Part shown: piece after piece, positions 55,201-63,342 of the stretch
How positions within the stretch are numbered: position 1 is the first letter of the stretch
How the letters are laid out: each line of letters begins with the position of its first letter
Source of the DNA: JACMLD01 sp963705285
GTDB taxonomy: Bacteria; Bacteroidota; Bacteroidia; Chitinophagales; Chitinophagaceae
Assembly: GCA_963705285.1 (NCBI GenBank)
Contig: OY970066.1
Span: 6,262,001 to 6,326,000 of the forward strand
Direction of reading: 5' to 3'
DNA: 64,000 bases
Notes under the pieces: model-generated
The model's input: the letters and a program-made list of their open reading frames with translations, nothing else
Told to the model about the DNA's origin: nothing
Databases searched by the model: none
Translations under genes and position numbers: made by a program

Positions 55201-56748
55201 GAAATCGGATATAGGGACCAGCAGGGGAAAAAGGTATTCCAGGGAGGACAAGGCTATGGAAATTTGCAATATTCCTTCCTGCGCTGCATACCTGAAAAAC
55301 AAAGATTACTCTTCCCTTTAATAAACAAAAGGTTTCAGGAACTGCAGAGAAAATTCCCAGATTACCGGGAACAAAGAAAGGGATTTTATTTTTCGGGCAG
55401 TAAAGATGATATCAGTGCTACAAAGCTGAAACACTTTACGCTGGAGGCATGGGTTAATATATTTAAGTCACGCAAAAATAGCAGTACACAACTTGCCAGG
55501 AGCTTTAAAGAAGAGGTTAAACTAGATACTACCAGGTTTTATCCCATTGTAGCCCAACTGGTAAAAGATGAGAACATAAGGGCTGAATATATAATTAACG
55601 GTACCGAAGGATTAATAGACGCAAAATTTGACGCGCAAAAAGTATGGGCCGTTGTAAAGCAGTTAATCAAAAGACAGCTGGAACGTTTCGATATGTTAAA
55701 TACCATTTGGCTTTGTCAATATTTCAGAAAAAATGATATCACAGACAACGAAATGTTTGAATTTCTGTTGGAAGCCCTGAATCATACTGACCCGGAGGAA
55801 GAAAAGGATGCCACTGTCCAGACGGGCATCAATACAGTACGCGGCGCTGCCATTCATGAATTAATTTTATTTTGTACGCATAAACCATGGCAGAAACAAA
55901 TCATTGCGGCAGCTCAAAAAGCTGCCAACGACCGCGTCAGCAGTGTACGTGCCAGCTGTCTGCAACACCTGGCGTATCTTACAAATGCCGATAAGGAAGC
56001 TACCTTACAAATATTTCTATCCATTGTAAAAGACAACAATGATTTCCTTGAAACAGGGATGTGGTCGGTAAAGTATTTGTCACACTATAATTTCAATGCT
56101 GTGCTCCCTTTTTTAGAGAAAGCCATTGACGTTGAAGTAAAAGTAATGGAATCCGCAGTTGCTATTCTATGCCACAGGTTTGCGCAAGGGCTAGATGGAA
56201 GTGAGCAATTACTCGAACGGGCATTCGTGAAAAGTGCCCAGGCAAAGTCCATTGCGATTCATACGGCGCAATACAATATGATAGATGAGGCCGGGAACCT
56301 GCAGGAAAAATATGCAACGCTGTACAGGAGATTTTTCAAGGAGCCGGAAGATAGTGCAATCGGACAAGCCTACGGCAATTCCTTCCTCCACCTACAACCT
56401 GCCAATTTTAAAACATTGTTCCCGCTTTTACGTGATTTTGTTCTGTTGTCGTACGGTCAGCAAACAGTGTCTTACTTCTACGAATACTTACAAAATGCCA
56501 GCAGGTTTTACCCTGCCGAGTGCATCGATTTATTATTACTGATTGAAGATTTTAATAAAATACAGGTGAATATGCGGGTAAGTAAAGACAACCCCATCAA
56601 TGTTGTTATAAATTCCTATAACCGGCTTTACCAACAGGATCCCGACGCTCCGAAGACGAAGATCGCGCTTGACCTGTTCAATAAACTGCTGGAACTGCCA
56701 CAATACAGGAAGGAACTTGATACTATATTGGAAAAGGTTGAAAAATAA
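52273..56748 (+). CDS. Nuclease-STAND NTPase fusion (Avs-like, 1491 aa)
   Basis: N-terminal PD-(D/E)XK-type nuclease (about 25-190): E37, D72 (SGRDCAL), Q86 and K88 (GLIQCKNY), as in Cap4/Mrr-like effectors. Central STAND P-loop NTPase (about 265-560): Walker A GDAGAGKS at 305-312, Walker B VVVCIDQID with D374, sensor arginine in IISTRSYDL, and a winged-helix end (FFHQTFYDYVFAKYF). The C-terminal 900 residues are helical repeats (TPR/HEAT-like), the usual sensor. This is the plan of antiviral STAND (Avs) proteins, which detect phage proteins and cut DNA. Which Avs clade it belongs to, and what it senses, is not visible. Co-operonic with the nuclease-like gene upstream. Confidence 0.85.
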   Translation: MGEIIYTTDTSIDKDVPPIMSYGTFLPYEGLISRHFEILVFLTYKNEIEYGNWNGLYDGISLMQGVKDSGRDCALTKNGKNSGLIQCKNYTSVLAKGDCVKELIKFLIHYTTDNSLIEDVQKFTYYIIAPKGLKNEATELINDFSNRILAETELNNWIKQVYTNNKSFSSLSLAQLQTDLKPILGAIKVRQVEGAEIDLLLKKPANLPIKKLFFSFPGEEQMDEILEEIRSLKKSTVQSASSAASITDILNNIETASHSLFQYGNTFSSVAEIHLERAVTEQIYQWLITPLQTNDRIWNLALLCGDAGAGKSVVMRDLCDKLRANHIPVLGIKADMYQAGDVTSLQNKLNLSDPVDSLAKKLGERHALVVVCIDQIDALSQSLSANRDYITTFNSLISSLRLLDNVRVIISTRSYDLAYDPSLKYYEKQKIFKLEKMTAEEVSGILAKEKIPVQQLSASLLELLRNPNELNVFLRIYRPNSKLETFQSIYDLYTELWRQKVLNTETRNLLFDIAAKMYGQQTINIPETAIQDHDIKIIDYAKSAQLIESGDHRIQFFHQTFYDYVFAKYFSSGDQHVEDYITANNNSLFIRSSVKMILSFQSGVNHIQYIGTASNILFSEHYSFHIRLLVIQILGRSLYPTPAEKKLVKEIHLNHPSLFMLFIESVNSAEWLSFLIKEGYTDKLFSDTADLNLPYQLLTRHFPVHRKIVLEYLESMPAFSARNEFRFKVMLQLNQFDSEPGFRMVTQYKAELKTDYYTYLMIAEHALPYNPTWAIDLIMEYVRENIISPMLPAGNSNALHHYQHEIGSLFQKIINTDPVTAFNRGLEIAQLCIDETSYEHIYKHGCFFSDRFFEDIDEDENHIDGYQKIYFLLNKLTGTIALNNTDLFKTFFEQNKNSNSISLLHLVFTGLQTNPAELVAETVEFFGILFEKNLMLEYAPRIDSDLKQLISISYPHLPVAFKQKISHRILSISPAGEIGYRDQQGKKVFQGGQGYGNLQYSFLRCIPEKQRLLFPLINKRFQELQRKFPDYREQRKGFYFSGSKDDISATKLKHFTLEAWVNIFKSRKNSSTQLARSFKEEVKLDTTRFYPIVAQLVKDENIRAEYIINGTEGLIDAKFDAQKVWAVVKQLIKRQLERFDMLNTIWLCQYFRKNDITDNEMFEFLLEALNHTDPEEEKDATVQTGINTVRGAAIHELILFCTHKPWQKQIIAAAQKAANDRVSSVRASCLQHLAYLTNADKEATLQIFLSIVKDNNDFLETGMWSVKYLSHYNFNAVLPFLEKAIDVEVKVMESAVAILCHRFAQGLDGSEQLLERAFVKSAQAKSIAIHTAQYNMIDEAGNLQEKYATLYRRFFKEPEDSAIGQAYGNSFLHLQPANFKTLFPLLRDFVLLSYGQQTVSYFYEYLQNASRFYPAECIDLLLLIEDFNKIQVNMRVSKDNPINVVINSYNRLYQQDPDAPKTKIALDLFNKLLELPQYRKELDTILEKVEK

Positions 56749-56988
56749 AAATCCAGCTCTAGCAGCGGGATGCATTAATCAAACACCATTAACCTTTAAA
56801 CCTTATCCTATGAAAGAACTAATATAGGAAAAATTGATAAAATAATTGACTTTCACTAAGTGGCTTTGACTAACTTATCACAATGTGTTAATACTTCACT
56901 AAGGCACTATTTTTACATGATTAAATTTTAAATCGTAATTTACAAAGACCGTTTTTTTGCAACCCATATTCCCCTAAATACCTTAGCT
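56749..56988. other. Intergenic before the PHP-ABC gene
   Basis: A/T-rich, with TATTTTTA at 56908-56915 as a possible -7 box. No gene or hairpin of note. Confidence 0.35.
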
Positions 56989-59304
56989 ATGACGCCTGTT
57001 TACCTGGATCTACATATTCACACATCGGATGACCCAACTAATCTTAACAAGGGATATGATTTGGAAAAACTTATTACCAAAATAAATGAGTTTACAAACA
57101 ACTCATCTTACCTGATATCCCTAACTGATCACAATACCATCAATGAAAACACTTATTTAGAGGCTGTTAAGCATGGAGTCAATATTATAGTAGGTGTAGA
57201 ACTTCATATCAAAAACTACGAATCATGTCCGGCTTACCATTGCCATATCTATTTTAATCTGCCAGAAATCAATAAAAAGACCTTAACCGAATTAAACAAA
57301 AAACTAGACTTCTTATACCCAAACAAAATCCTGGTAAAGACTGATCAAAGTATCCCAAAAATCGAATTAATAATAAATACATTTGACGCATATGAATTCA
57401 TGTTATTACCGCATGGCGGTCAATCTCATTGCACTTTTGACACTTCTATCCCGGAAGGGGTCCTGTTTGATAGCACCATGGAACGCAGCATTTATTATAA
57501 CCAGTTTGAGGGATTTACAGCCCGGGGAAATACAGGCCTGGAAAAAACACAGGAATATTTCAAAAAATTGGGGATAAACGATTTTGTGAATCTTGTTACC
57601 TGCACTGACAACTACAATCCTGCCGACTATCCAAATGCAAAATCCAGGGATGCAAATCCTTTTATCCAAACTTGGATGCTTGCCAAACCCACTTATGACG
57701 GGTTAAGACTTTCTCTGTCTGAATCATCAAGGCTTATCTACTCCGGGAAAATGCCGAAACTCTGGTCTGAAACTATAAAAAGTGTAACCCATAAAAAAGA
57801 ATCCATTCAAATCGACATCTCCCTCACGCAGGGATTGAATGTTATTATTGGAGGCTCTTCGAGTGGTAAAACCCTGTTGGTAGATTCAATATACCGAAAA
57901 ATAACAAACGACTTTGAAGATTCGAATTACATGCATTTTGAGGTTGAAAAAATGACAGTCGACAATCCTTCAGGAATTACACCTCATTATCTTTCACAGA
58001 ATTATATTATGAGCGTTGTCAATGAAGCTACCGACCAGCAGATTGATGATATAGATATTATTAAAAGTGTATTTCCAGGCGATGATATCATCAGGGAAAA
58101 AATCGACTACAATCTCAAAAGTCTTAAAAAACAATTAAAAGAGCTTATAAAAAGCATTAGAATAATTGAGTCTGAAGATAAGAATCTCAAAAAAATACAA
58201 ATATTATCCAGGCTAGTGACTACCCGAAACATTGAGGGTAATATTTTTGAAAAATTACAACCCACCTCGAAAGAGAAAAACAGTATAGAATACCGGGAGC
58301 AATTATACAGCGAGCATACTGATACGCTGGATGAAATAGAAAGCACACTTAATAACAACCCGTTTATTAAACATGATAAAACACTAATTCCAAAACTAAA
58401 AAAAGAGCTGGATTCCATTTATGCCGCATCAGGATTCTCAATTACGATTAAGAACATCATTAATGCCGAAAAGCAAAAACTTGATAAAGATCTGCGCACA
58501 TTAAATACAGAAGAGCAAACCAAGAAACAAAATTTCGATAAATTAATCGAATCGATCCGTGTGTATGCTTCCAGTACCAGGAAATTTAAATACATTCTGA
58601 AGCAAATTTCCGAATACGCTGTCAAATTTGACTCTGAGGAAATTATTTCAATGGGGCATAAATTATCAATTGAAAATGGCTTCAAACTGAACAAAGAAAT
58701 ATTTCTGGAGGTAATAAATAATTATTTAAGAACAGGTTGTAAGATTGATAAATTCAGGGATATTACAGCAGAATCCTTGTTCGAAATTAACTTTAAAAAA
58801 CAGTCGCCCAAGATTAACGATTACGATGATTTTGAGAAAAAAGTTTATAAAGATTTCGAGTCTCTAAACCGAAAAAAATATAAAATCACCACCAATGATG
58901 GCAGGGACTTTTATGCATTAAGTGCAGGATGGAAAACATCAGTCATTCTTGATATATTACTTGGTTATGAAGAAGACATTGCACCTATAATCATTGACCA
59001 GCCTGAAGACAATCTTGCCACGAATTATATTAATAAGGGGTTAGTCAGTGCAATAAAGCATATCAAATCGAAAAAACAGGTCATATTAGTTTCACATAAT
59101 GCAACAATACCAATGCTTGCCGACGCCCAGAACATTATACTTTGCACCAACATCGATAATAAGATTACCATTAAATCAGGCCCCCTGGAAGGCAAAATTG
59201 ACGGAAAATCAGTTCTTGACCATATTGCCGAGATCACAGATGGTGGCAAATCTTCCATTAAAAAAAGAGTTAAAAAATATAATCTAAAAAAATTTAAAGA
59301 ATGA
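56989..59304 (+). CDS. PHP-domain/ABC ATPase fusion (TrlF-like)
   Basis: 771 aa. The N-terminal PHP phosphoesterase (1-250) has H9 and H11 (DLHIHTSDD), D47-H48 (SLTDHNTI), E71 (VGVELH), PHGGQSH and TCTDNYN, enough metal ligands for an active site. An SMC/RecF-like ABC ATPase follows: Walker A GGSSSGKT at 288-295, a coiled coil about 370-570, degenerate signature LSAGWKTS (644-651), Walker B APIIIDQPEDN (D670), H-loop VSHN (H703). It resembles proteins named TrlF-like in databases, by memory. An ABC-gated phosphoesterase or nuclease fits a defence role. The stop overlaps the next start (ATGA). Confidence 0.85.
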   Translation: MTPVYLDLHIHTSDDPTNLNKGYDLEKLITKINEFTNNSSYLISLTDHNTINENTYLEAVKHGVNIIVGVELHIKNYESCPAYHCHIYFNLPEINKKTLTELNKKLDFLYPNKILVKTDQSIPKIELIINTFDAYEFMLLPHGGQSHCTFDTSIPEGVLFDSTMERSIYYNQFEGFTARGNTGLEKTQEYFKKLGINDFVNLVTCTDNYNPADYPNAKSRDANPFIQTWMLAKPTYDGLRLSLSESSRLIYSGKMPKLWSETIKSVTHKKESIQIDISLTQGLNVIIGGSSSGKTLLVDSIYRKITNDFEDSNYMHFEVEKMTVDNPSGITPHYLSQNYIMSVVNEATDQQIDDIDIIKSVFPGDDIIREKIDYNLKSLKKQLKELIKSIRIIESEDKNLKKIQILSRLVTTRNIEGNIFEKLQPTSKEKNSIEYREQLYSEHTDTLDEIESTLNNNPFIKHDKTLIPKLKKELDSIYAASGFSITIKNIINAEKQKLDKDLRTLNTEEQTKKQNFDKLIESIRVYASSTRKFKYILKQISEYAVKFDSEEIISMGHKLSIENGFKLNKEIFLEVINNYLRTGCKIDKFRDITAESLFEINFKKQSPKINDYDDFEKKVYKDFESLNRKKYKITTNDGRDFYALSAGWKTSVILDILLGYEEDIAPIIIDQPEDNLATNYINKGLVSAIKHIKSKKQVILVSHNATIPMLADAQNIILCTNIDNKITIKSGPLEGKIDGKSVLDHIAEITDGGKSSIKKRVKKYNLKKFKE

Positions 59305-59525
59305 AATTAATTTTTACCAAAACCACGGATAATGAGATTTCTGTCAAAATGGCTATAGGGACCGTGGCAGAAGAGTTTTCCTATACCGCGATGATTAAGC
59401 AGCTACTCAAGAAAAACAAATTTGAAGACAACGTTTTTAAAGGGATAACTGAAGATGAAAAGAAACGAATTGAAGAAATGCTAAAAAAAATAAACATGGC
59501 CATTGAAGACGAAGATGAGGACTAA
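59301..59525 (+). CDS. Small acidic partner of the PHP-ABC ATPase
   Basis: 74 aa. Starts inside the stop of the preceding gene (ATGA overlap), so it is translationally coupled. A short beta-rich start (LIFTKTTDNEISVKMAIG) is followed by helices (YTAMIKQLLKKNKF, EDEKKRIEEMLKKINMA) and an acidic end (EDEDED). No known family. The coupling suggests it binds or restrains the ATPase; it could be an inhibitor, an adaptor or an antitoxin-like subunit. Confidence 0.75.
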   Translation: MKLIFTKTTDNEISVKMAIGTVAEEFSYTAMIKQLLKKNKFEDNVFKGITEDEKKRIEEMLKKINMAIEDEDED

Positions 59526-59705
59526 CCAAATATCCTATACTCTTTTACTAAGGGAAGAAGAAATATTGATATTTTCTGTCGTGATACTTCCGTTCCATAC
59601 ATAGAACAACTATACATGAACAACTATACATGTTTACCAATCATTATAAAACATTGAAAAAGTTTATTGGATTTATGAAATGCAGCAAACGTATTGATAC
59701 GGTTA
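59526..59705. repeat. Convergent gap with a 14-bp tandem duplicate
   Basis: GAACAACTATACAT occurs twice in tandem (59604-59617 and 59618-59631). No clear terminator hairpin is seen. Confidence 0.5.
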
Positions 59706-60419
59706 TTACTTCTCTAATTTCTTTCGCTTCATCAGAGTTTTCCTGACACGTTCCTGCGTGTCAGCTTTTCTCCAAAATATTAAATCCAATAATTTAAGAT
59801 CAGTAATTTGGTCGTGTACAAATATTTCTTTTGTATCAATACTTTTAAAATTTTCTTTGATTCCTGCAATGAGTTTGCTGTTATCAGCCGTCCATTGTTT
59901 ATAGGCATCACAAATCACTAAAAAAGACATAAAAAATCCTTCACTCTTTAATCCAAAATAATTCTTAACAAGATTATCCATTGCGCAATAATCCGATGGC
60001 CTAAAAGTGTGGACCAATTTCGTAAAAAAAGATGACAGATCCATTTCGACTGTAGTCAGCTTATGTATTACTTTAGCCTTGTGGAATACTGAAAAATAAA
60101 GTTCAACAAGTTGATCTTTCTTTATGAATTCAATCAATCCAGTCTTGTTATTTTCAAGTTTATCCAGAAAGTTATTATCCATCCCTCTTAAAGAATAGTG
60201 CTGGTTAAATTTTCGAAAAAAGTTTGTTGTGGCCAAAAAGTGATTGACATTTTTAATAATCGAAAAATAATAGGCGTGAAATTTCGCAGAAGCGGCACTG
60301 TCTAAATGAGCCTGTAAATCATGCATTACTTCGTCCATTGTACCAGGGTGAATTGCCAGCGAGATTTTCTTATATGCGTTCTCTTGCAGCACCTTCTGGT
60401 ATTTTAAGCTATGTGTCAT
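59706..60419 (-). CDS. Unknown protein, second gene of a two-gene operon
   Basis: 237 aa, helical, basic C-terminus (RVRKTLMKRKKLEK). The middle block TTVEMDLSSFFTKLVHTFRP followed by YCAMDNLVKNYFGL resembles a 'SK-LH...P-D' motif of uncharacterised helical proteins with an OGG-like or HhH-like arrangement; this comparison is weak. Begins 3 bp after the stop of the 60423-61394 gene. No signal peptide or membrane span. Confidence 0.6.
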   Translation of the reverse strand: MTHSLKYQKVLQENAYKKISLAIHPGTMDEVMHDLQAHLDSAASAKFHAYYFSIIKNVNHFLATTNFFRKFNQHYSLRGMDNNFLDKLENNKTGLIEFIKKDQLVELYFSVFHKAKVIHKLTTVEMDLSSFFTKLVHTFRPSDYCAMDNLVKNYFGLKSEGFFMSFLVICDAYKQWTADNSKLIAGIKENFKSIDTKEIFVHDQITDLKLLDLIFWRKADTQERVRKTLMKRKKLEK

Positions 60420-60422
60420 CGG

Positions 60423-61394
60423 CTATTTCTTTAATTTTTTTTGTGCGTCAAGAATGTAAGCGATCTCTTTTCCCGGTGCTTTCATTTCCGCTTCAATTAA
60501 ATCGTACTTTTTTTCAAAAAGGGTAAATAAGGATTCAACGCTTTTGCTCCATTTGAATTTTACAAGGTTTTCAATCGTCTCTAGTGAAGTTACGAGCACG
60601 ACTTTGAGCGTTCCCCTTTTTGTTTTCAGGTCGTGGATCTTCATGTGGCGCTCATATTCATTTGTCATGTGCAATATCCTTTCTTCAATTTCTTTTTTAG
60701 AATAATCTTTGCGTACGATATCTTGCATCCAAACCCTTAAGGCTGTAAATTTGCGCTGGCTCTCAGGATCCGACCTGTATTCCAACACCTGTTCCCATGG
60801 GAGGTTATCAACCGGAACAGGAAGGCTTTCAAGGATAACTTCCAGAACAGGGCTTTTATGATTTGGCGCGACACCGTTCGCTTTGGCGTTAAATAAAAGA
60901 GGAAACGCTTCATCTTTCGTTGCAAACCTGTTTAAGAGAATGGCTGACACCCTTGTCGTTTCAATTTCTGAAACATCAACTATCTCCTTGTATTTATGAA
61001 TAAGCTTTCTAACCTTTTTATCGCCGGGATATTTATCACCCAATCCAGGCATCTCAAGCATGTTGCGGATATTGAGAAATAATTTCATGATATCCATAAA
61101 ATCCTGACCATCTTCCAGATTTATTTTCCCTTCCTTAACACCCGATGTTTCAAACATCCATTCGATCATAGGCGTTAATTTGAAATCAAACAGCAGTTTT
61201 TTATCCCTTAAAAAATCAAACTCGTTTCGGATAAACTTGTACTGCTTCTTGTCCATATTCTTTAACTCCTGCAAAGCATTGATATCTGTATAGGAACACA
61301 TATGGACCTGATCAAAATAAAGCAGGTCTCTTTGTAAAAGTGGAATGGCCTGATTTAAGAAACTAAAATTATAAGGTCTGAGTGCAAGGTTCAT
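60423..61394 (-). CDS. Unknown protein, first gene of a two-gene operon
   Basis: 323 aa. Mostly helical (LQELKNMDKKQYKFIRNEFD, EERILHMTNEYERHMKIHDL) with a C-terminal region WSKSVESLFTLFEKKYDLIE that reads like a DUF6236-type protein, which I cannot confirm. No nucleotide-binding motif or membrane span. Transcribed with 59706-60419 and convergent with the PHP-ABC pair. Island position makes a defence or anti-defence role plausible. Confidence 0.6.
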   Translation of the reverse strand: MNLALRPYNFSFLNQAIPLLQRDLLYFDQVHMCSYTDINALQELKNMDKKQYKFIRNEFDFLRDKKLLFDFKLTPMIEWMFETSGVKEGKINLEDGQDFMDIMKLFLNIRNMLEMPGLGDKYPGDKKVRKLIHKYKEIVDVSEIETTRVSAILLNRFATKDEAFPLLFNAKANGVAPNHKSPVLEVILESLPVPVDNLPWEQVLEYRSDPESQRKFTALRVWMQDIVRKDYSKKEIEERILHMTNEYERHMKIHDLKTKRGTLKVVLVTSLETIENLVKFKWSKSVESLFTLFEKKYDLIEAEMKAPGKEIAYILDAQKKLKK

Positions 61395-61540
61395 GTGGCG
61401 TTTTTTTTAAATGGCAAATCGTCAGTATTAAATAGTTTCGGTCTGCTCTTTAAATTCCAAGTTTTAGTTTGTAAATTTTATAAGGAAAGGTAATTTAATT
61501 CCAAACTAATTTTACATAGCAGGCGCCATTGGCCGGTTTT
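61395..61540. other. A/T-rich leader of the two-gene operon
   Basis: Low-complexity A/T-rich stretch upstream of the 61394 start; no structure of note. Confidence 0.3.
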
Positions 61541-61731
61541 TGGCGGGGCCCGACGGGATGCACAAATCCGTACACGGGATACGGGTGGCGCGGCGGCAGG
61601 CGTGGTGGTCAATAAAGAAGAATGGAGCATAGATTTGCCAGGTAGTTCAGGCGAACTATCCTATCAGTTTGGGCGCAATGATTTATCCCGCGTCAATGCA
61701 AACAACAAACAAGCGTTTCATTTGATATAAT
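61541..61731 (+). pseudogene. G/C-rich gene remnant, origin unknown
   Basis: A 60-codon open frame (GGARRDAQIRTRDTGG ... LSYQFGRNDLSRVNANN) ending in a TAA near 61731, with no start codon or RBS. Its G/C-rich first half stands out from the surrounding island DNA. It may be the tail of a gene lost when the island end was rearranged. Family not recognised. Confidence 0.35.
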
Positions 61732-61860
61732 TTATTATCTTTTGCATTACTTTTACCCCTCAAAGTTCTTTGCTTCTTTTCCGCGACCTGCGAGGTGAAC
61801 CGGCATTTTTAAGCAGCGCAATATTTTGATAAACATCGTTTTAATGTATACGTTTGGAGT

Positions 61861-62100
61861 CTGTCTTCCCGACTTACACAACAAGAAGCAGTTCAGCAAT
61901 GAGCTGTTTTTTTTTGTGTTGATGCATTGATAGCGCAATCCCGATTCGGAGAATCGGGAGGGGTTTGAATCCTGTCTTCCCGACTTACACAACAAGAAGC
62001 AGTTTAGCAATGAGCTGCTTTTTTTATGGCTATGCGTTCATAGCGCCCTCCCGATTCGGAACATCGGGAGGCTCGCAGGTTCGAATCCTGTCTTCCCGAC
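61861..62100 (+). repeat. Three tandem partial copies of the tRNA-Pro 3' end with terminator and palindrome
   Basis: Copies of the tRNA 3' end finish at 61873, 61984 and 62100 (spacing 111 and 116 bp). The first two are each followed by ACTTACACAACAAGAAGCAG and an AGCAG/CTGC hairpin with a long T run (a terminator). The second and third are preceded by a palindrome TCCCGATTCGG(A)(G/C)ATCGGGA. Only the third has the whole 28-bp core shared with 31083-31110. They look like scars of repeated integration and loss. Confidence 0.8.
62073..62100 (+). repeat. Island attachment site, right
   Basis: Exact 28-bp copy of the tRNA-Pro 3' end at 31083-31110. Marks the right boundary of the island. Confidence 0.85.
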
Positions 62101-62193
62101 ACATAAATCAGAAGCGCACTTTTCTTGGTGAACCGAATGCAGTTATAACTCTCCCATACAACAGCGTATTCAGGATCAAAGGGTAGCCTAATG

Positions 62194-62809
62194 AATTAAA
62201 GGATTAGTCTACCGGGTAATGGATGTAGCCGGAAACAAAATTGGAACATCCATCAAAGCAAGCCAGTTTTACAATAAACCAACCCTGAAGAATCTGGAAA
62301 CAAATTCAAACAGAATGAAGTGTTGCGGAGTATATCGGCCTTCGAATTAAAAATCAAATAGATATGGCCATTCTCCGCAATAATAAACTGGAAAATTTGT
62401 CGAGTGAATTAAAGTCAGAAGGAATTTGCGTTATTGTGCGACAAAACAATGACGGCAGAATCTACGGAATGACTTTTATCGACTATAAATACCAAGCTGT
62501 GTTCAATGGAAGCAATTTAGGCAGGCAATACAGTGCGAAGGCAATACAGGAACGATGCACACCGCCCATAAAAATGTGAACCAAGGAAGACCAATACACA
62601 GCCAAAAATTTAAAGAATCAGTCAACAATAATATTGTCTTCAAAAGGGATTTTTCGTCAAGTGAAAAAGATGATGGGACTTTTCGGAACACAACGTTCTG
62701 AGTTACTGAAAAGTTGTTAAGTCGCGAGATGAAACAAGCTAATATACCAGACGAATTAACTGAAGAGTTGCGGTTGAAAAGAAAGAAGAAAAAGAGGTTG
62801 CATTTGTAG
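62194..62809 (+). pseudogene. Decayed relaxase 3' end beyond the island
   Basis: Homologous along its length to 46231-46853 of the island's relaxase (blocks GLVYRVMDVAGNKIGTSIKASQFYNKP, INRMKC-like frameshift, NDGRIYGMTFIDYKYQAVFNGSN). It carries several frameshifts and lacks the whole catalytic N-terminal half, so it is inactive. The stop TAG (62807-62809) and the KKKRLHL tail still match. It implies an older, related mobile element at the same tRNA-Pro site. Confidence 0.85.
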
Positions 62810-63342
62810 TAAAAAAATATTCTTTTTTTGACTTAAAGGTGATTTGAAAATTATTCAAATTTTCGCGGAGACGGATTAGAAGCTTGATGGTTGCATTGAT
62901 GGCATTTGACGCGAGCAAACTTAGACGATTTGAGATAAGCCCAAAAGCGTTTTTTAAACTAATGGCGTTAAAAAGATAACTGCCAGGAATTTTCGGCAAA
63001 CCATCAGTTTTCTATGTAATCTTGCACCTGGAACTATCTTTAATTTCTGAGATGGTGGAGCTATTAAATTTTATAGAAACATTGCTACAGGAAGGCGGAT
63101 AATTGTACACGAACGGTTGTCTTCTTTGACCAGTCAGCCGTTTCCAGGATTGGCCATAAAGATTTAGTTTTCTCCGCGTGCTTCTAAACAATTCTGCAGC
63201 TAAGGCTCCATGACCCTTTTATATATCAAATAACTGCTTTGCCTCCATAATATCGTGGAGATAGGAGAAGGCTAATTATAAATGATTTGAAAAAGAGATT
63301 AACTGCCACCTATAATTATACCACGCAAATACGCGAACGTTG
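62810..63342. other. 533-bp stretch, no confident gene
   Basis: A minus-strand frame (62739-62999) gives a hydrophobic-helical translation and might be a transposase fragment, but no motif supports this. The rest is A/T-rich and without repeats or hairpins that I could see. Confidence 0.35.

Larger units (their letters stand above)
31083..62100. mobile_element. 31-kb mobilisable genomic island in tRNA-Pro
   Basis: Flanked by a 28-bp direct repeat of the tRNA-Pro 3' end. It encodes its own integrase at the left end and an HTH/MobC/relaxase module in the middle, but no type IV secretion or coupling genes, so it is probably mobilisable by a helper rather than self-transmissible. Left cargo is metabolic and regulatory; right cargo (46.9-61.4 kb) is defence-like. 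The tandem-word repeats that fill core gaps are absent from it, consistent with foreign origin. Two extra partial att copies lie at the right end. Confidence 0.8.

Noticed and set aside
61753..62010. 85-aa minus-strand open frame
   Set aside because: It runs across the tandem tRNA 3' copies and repeats itself, so it is att-scar DNA, not a gene.
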